Assembly (NCBI RefSeq): GCF_001640805.2
Contig: NC_066833.1
Location: 15,376,813-15,440,812 of the forward strand
Origin: Lates calcarifer
Lineage: Eukaryota > Chordata > Actinopteri > Centropomidae
Direction of reading: 5' to 3'
DNA length: 64,000 bases
Made by a program: the position numbers and the translations under genes. The notes under the pieces are model-generated. The model did no database searches and had not been told where the DNA came from. It saw only the letters and a program-made list of their open reading frames with translations. Below, in pieces: positions 59,996 to 64,000 of this stretch. Numbering within the stretch: position 1 is the stretch's first letter; each line of letters opens with the position of its first letter.

Positions 59996-62809
59996 TTCCA
60001 TAACCATAAGTCAGATATCTTTCATAACATCACACACAGATCTAAACCAAGATTTTTTTCTTCTTGGCGTAAGTTGCTTTGAATAGGTTAATTAATAATG
60101 ACAATAAATACTGAGTGTTTCCTTTTGTCTTAGGGGTTGTCCCATATGGAAGCATCTCATCTGCTGCAATCAAGTTAGTCATTTATTTTTTGCTCAATAG
60201 CATAATTGTTTATTCATCAGATGTATTGATATGAAACTGAGAAAATTAGCAAAGTCTCCATTTAATATGTTGGAACAAGCAAATGTTTGTCATTTTGCCT
60301 TGATAAATGAGAAATGATAAATTGGTTGACCACTAATCACTGCTCTCCGGTCTTTTACAATGTACCACCATCGTACAGCATATTCAGACATGATGAGGGT
60401 TGGTTTGTGTGGATTGTCTGTGGTCAGCTTGACTCACCATGCTCCGTATGAACTGTATACAGTAGGCTTACCACAGACATAACCACTTCCTAACAGTCCC
60501 TGCCAATATCAAAAGCAGCAAAAATCAACACAGCATCTCCACCATGAGAACAGGCTGATGACGAGACAAAAACACAAGACAAATGCAGACAAAACAAACT
60601 GAAGGCAAATTATAAATACAGATGCAGAGGAATAATTTCTAAATTTGGAAATGAGTTACAACTAAGAAGGCAACTCAGAGCTTGGGCCTCTAGCTTGTCT
60701 GCCACACTCGAGAGGCCAAACACCAAAGGATCATGGGAGGGATTTATGAGATTAAGAGCAATCAGGGACCCATGTAATGATGATTACAATAATTAGACAA
60801 GACTGACATATAATCCCTATGTTCAAAATTACAGAAGCCACTAAATACATTGTGAAGTGTCTCTCCTATGAAATCAAACAGCAAACAAGGCTTAAAATAC
60901 ACACAAACACACACACACACAGAAGCAGAAGGAGCCAGATGTGAGTCCATGGTGTCGACACACAGCTGTACATTCCACATCTCCCCTGGTAAGTTACTCA
61001 CCAAAACATCCTATCATCCCAAAAGATTATTAACAAATGAAAAGCACATAAAAAACACGTCACAGGGATAATATTTCTCATTTGCTGTTGTTTGAACATC
61101 CAAGCATTCACAGATCAACCTTGATGTCACAGACAGATCCTTGGAAAATCAACCACTCTGAACCTCTGGTGATAGAAATGACAAACTGCCTCTTTGAGCT
61201 GGTCTCTCAGTTTTCACACATGAAACGACACAGTGCAACGTAAGCAGTGTTTGTGTGAGACCCCTCCTGCGTTTGAGGTATCAAATGAACAGAGATCACA
61301 GACTATTGCAGGTCAGGATGAGTGTTTGATGTGAGATTGGTGGTGACACAGTTGGTCTGAGGAGCACAACACAGACGACACAGAGGAGAGTTAGAATTAG
61401 AGTCAACAGTAACTAAATCCCACTACAAGGAAAACCTGTAACCATAAGTGGTTGATCTGTGGGTTGTTTGTCAGGGGCCGTTGCTCATCCTTAATGAAGG
61501 ATCTGACCTGCAACCTTTCCACTTTGACCTTGACCCAGAGGAATGTCTGATCCTGATATTTATCTGAGGATGACCAATACCCTTGTTACTAGCCCTCAGA
61601 GGGCTGTTACCTTTGCCACCAAATTTAAAAAGACACAAGCAAACATAAAGACACCATTAACCCTTGGACTCAAGAGGAGCAAGGAAGGGAAAACCAATGC
61701 CACCATAATCCTGCCAGGAGAATTTGTGGTGTTTAGACAAAAGGAACTCTGATTAAATCAAGCATCCCAGGTTAATTTGAGTATTACTATCGTGACAGTT
61801 CCTTGACAAAACTCTTACGTTAATGTAAGACAAAGCAAGTGGACTGCCTTTGCAAAGAAATGGAACTGGTATGTTCATGTGTTCAAACTTTGAGGTTTTG
61901 TGTAGTCTCAGGTATGGATCAAAAACTAAGCTTCTTATTCTGTTAGATCTGTCAGTGTGCTATGAGTCAGAGCCGCTGTGTATGACGGTGATGTTTCTTT
62001 CAGAAAGCAACCATCTTACTCATGCACAACTTCACACTTTATCTTGCAAATCTTGTCATGGAAATGCACCATACTGGCAACTTAACCATGCCCCAGACAG
62101 GTGATTCAGAGGTAGGTTATTTCCTCATAAAATTAGAACTTAGGTAACAGCTATTAGAGCCAACTATATCACTCACTGCTTCTTCTTCTCCATCTTTTGC
62201 TACTGCATTGCTATGTTTCTGTTCTCATCAGTAGAAAAGTGTAGTGTAGTGCTCTGAGAAATCATACCACCTGTGGTCATATACCCCACAGGGTACATTT
62301 ATGTAATTTGAACAAACTGAGGATGTGATGTGTATTGTTTCTTGAATCATAACAACTTTACATTGTGAGCTCAGAATTTAATATGAGAAATATGTGTAAT
62401 AAGCTAATTTTATTTTTATGCTTTTTCTGTGTGTTTGTGTATGTTTTCACCATTTTCATTTTGATAGTGTCTATCTGTGTGTACCCATTTATACACTGCA
62501 TATGAGACCATCTATCAGTCTTATGATGTGCCAAGGTTACAGCTGCCCTTCTTCACACTAATGATGTGGACGTCAAAGAAAAAGTGCAAGTTCGTTGAAT
62601 TTGAAACACCTGGCCGTTTTCAACAAGAAGCTGTGAGAGCGGTAACTGTACATGTAACACACACATATGTGACGGAAACATGCTGCGTGATGCATATCTG
62701 CACTCTGTGTCAATGTCAGGTCAAGAGCGATTCTGCACTGGCTGTGTTACACTCCCTTTGCCAGCTGAGAACCATCTCTGGAAAGGATTCACTATGTGCA
62801 AGGAAGCAC

Positions 62810-63145
62810 AGAAGTGTTAATATCTCAACAATTGTTTGATGGATTGTCATGAAATTTGGTACAGACATTTATGTTATCCTCAGGACAAACTGTAATTACT
62901 TTGGACCCCTCAACATTTCATTATCAGGCCAAATTTTCAATTTGTCCAATATGTTGGTTCATTACTAAATACATGTAAAACTAATGCCATTCTCAGTTAG
63001 CTTCAGCTTTAGGGCCACTTTATGAACTTTTAATTTTAGAATGCCAAGATGCAAAACTAAGATGATGAACATGGTAAACATTGCACCCAAAAATCAACAT
63101 GTTAGTGCTGTGTTAGCATGCTGATGTTAGCATTTATCTCAGAGA
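62810..63145 (-). mobile_element. Dispersed teleost repeat, family B, copy 3 (minus orientation)
   Basis: Contains, in reverse, the family's terminal words: AATATCTCAACAATTGTTTGATGG and GTCATGAAATTTGGTACAGA at one end, and TGTTAGCATGCTGATGTTAGCA at the other. It is full-span but diverged. Confidence 0.75.
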
Positions 63146-64000
63146 ACAGTTGCACATGTGGGAAGATATGAACATAAAATTGCGAATGTCTGTGTGAGTG
63201 AGTGAACACAGGGACTGAAAAGAGTTGAAAGCAGGGTTGGTGACCATGTCATGCTGGTGATTGCTGCTGTGTGACTCACATGTGGGCTGTAGAAAATGTT
63301 TTCTTCACAATATACATCTGGAAGTCTGCCGTAGCAAAGCATCACTGATATTTAATTCATCCAGAAAACTGTGATGGATAAAGTAGAGCACATGAGAATC
63401 CTTGATCTCCACTGTAACCGTTTCAAAAATCCACTTATTTATTAATTTATTCCATATACATTATACTGGTACTGCATACTACTAAATACCAGCTTTTAAA
63501 AAATGTCAAAGTCGCTTAAAAAGTAGGGCAGCATGTCAAGAGGGAGAGGTTTTATTTTCTGTGCAGCTTTGCCTTCCGGCAATAGTACGGCATAGAATTG
63601 AATCAAATAATCAGATTTTAACTGTTAAACAAAGAAACTCACAGAACAGTCAGGCGCACACACACACATGCATATACATACAGAAGCCAGGAGAGAAAAA
63701 CATCAAACATAGCCACAGCACTGGTGTAGTTTTTATTGAGGCATGTCCTGATGAAACACCAGATATCCCAAAGGCCTCCATTAAGGTTGATAAGGGAAAT
63801 TCTCATGCCGGCTATAATGGACTTGACAGATTTCATGTGTGATAAACAGTACAGCTTGTCTGCACCATTACTTCTTCACAGCTTATTCTGCTTCCTGTCA
63901 CACCACCACCAACTTCCTGTTGGAGAGTTTAAATGCTGTTATGCTTTCATAAAACACCCCAAGACAAGAAAAACAGGCAGAGAGCAGGTGACAAAAGAGC

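Larger units (their letters stand above)
56355..64000 (-). other. col4a2: Upstream col4a2 intron, no exon recognised
   Basis: The 7S exon starts after an acceptor at 56355, so transcription must begin further right. No signal-peptide exon or other gene could be supported up to the window edge. Contents are a (CA)n run at 59490-59517, a perfect palindrome at 59929-59995, another CA-rich run near 60900-60920 and a family B repeat at 62810-63145. The many short frames here have no recognisable domain. Confidence 0.65.

Noticed and set aside
1..64000. CRISPR arrays, prokaryotic operons, rRNA and tRNA genes
   Set aside because: The sequence is clearly vertebrate nuclear DNA. The tandem repeats lack the repeat-spacer alternation of CRISPR, and no tRNA or rRNA structure could be recognised by eye.

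Overview
The window is vertebrate nuclear DNA, most likely from a spiny-rayed (acanthomorph) teleost. The genes are split by GT-AG introns, intergenic DNA is AT-rich with many simple repeats, and several dispersed repeats look like families common in teleost genomes. No tool was run; exon boundaries were read by eye and checked by reading-frame closure. The window shows part of a conserved vertebrate gene block, naxd - rab20 - col4a2, with the same order and relative orientation as on human 13q34.

Layout: (1) 1-7.2 kb is gene-free. It holds a 38-bp minisatellite, a tandem array of roughly 1-1.6 kb units carrying a 21-bp minisatellite, and transposon-like remnants. (2) 7.50-13.13 kb, minus strand, is naxd, the ATP-dependent NAD(P)HX dehydratase. 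Ten exons sum to 1047 nt (348 aa), and one intron appears to be GC-AG. A two-exon gene for a Myb/SANT-like DNA-binding protein (336 aa) lies inside naxd intron 1 on the same strand. (3) 15.05-19.07 kb, plus strand, is rab20, with two exons and 253 aa. (4) 20.79-56.35 kb, minus strand, is col4a2, the alpha-2 chain of type IV collagen. I resolved 45 exons (4932 nt, 1643 residues plus stop), from the 7S cysteine exon through the interrupted Gly-X-Y helix to the NC1 domain. Only the signal-peptide start is missing and should lie beyond 64 kb. A 20-kb intron (36.26-56.27 kb) and the last 7.6 kb contain no coding exon that I can see. They hold dispersed repeats, a LINE fragment, a polypurine tract and two striking inverted repeats.

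The genes are unrelated in function: metabolite repair (naxd), vesicle and phagosome traffic (rab20) and basement membrane structure (col4a2). Their adjacency reflects ancient synteny, not an operon. naxd and rab20 are divergent, about 1.9 kb apart. rab20 and col4a2 converge tail to tail.

I found no clearly new biological system. The most unusual items are the 149-bp near-perfect inverted repeat at 49.4-49.95 kb, the 32-bp perfect palindrome at 59.93 kb, the 21-bp minisatellite array with frames open on both strands, and the nested SANT gene.
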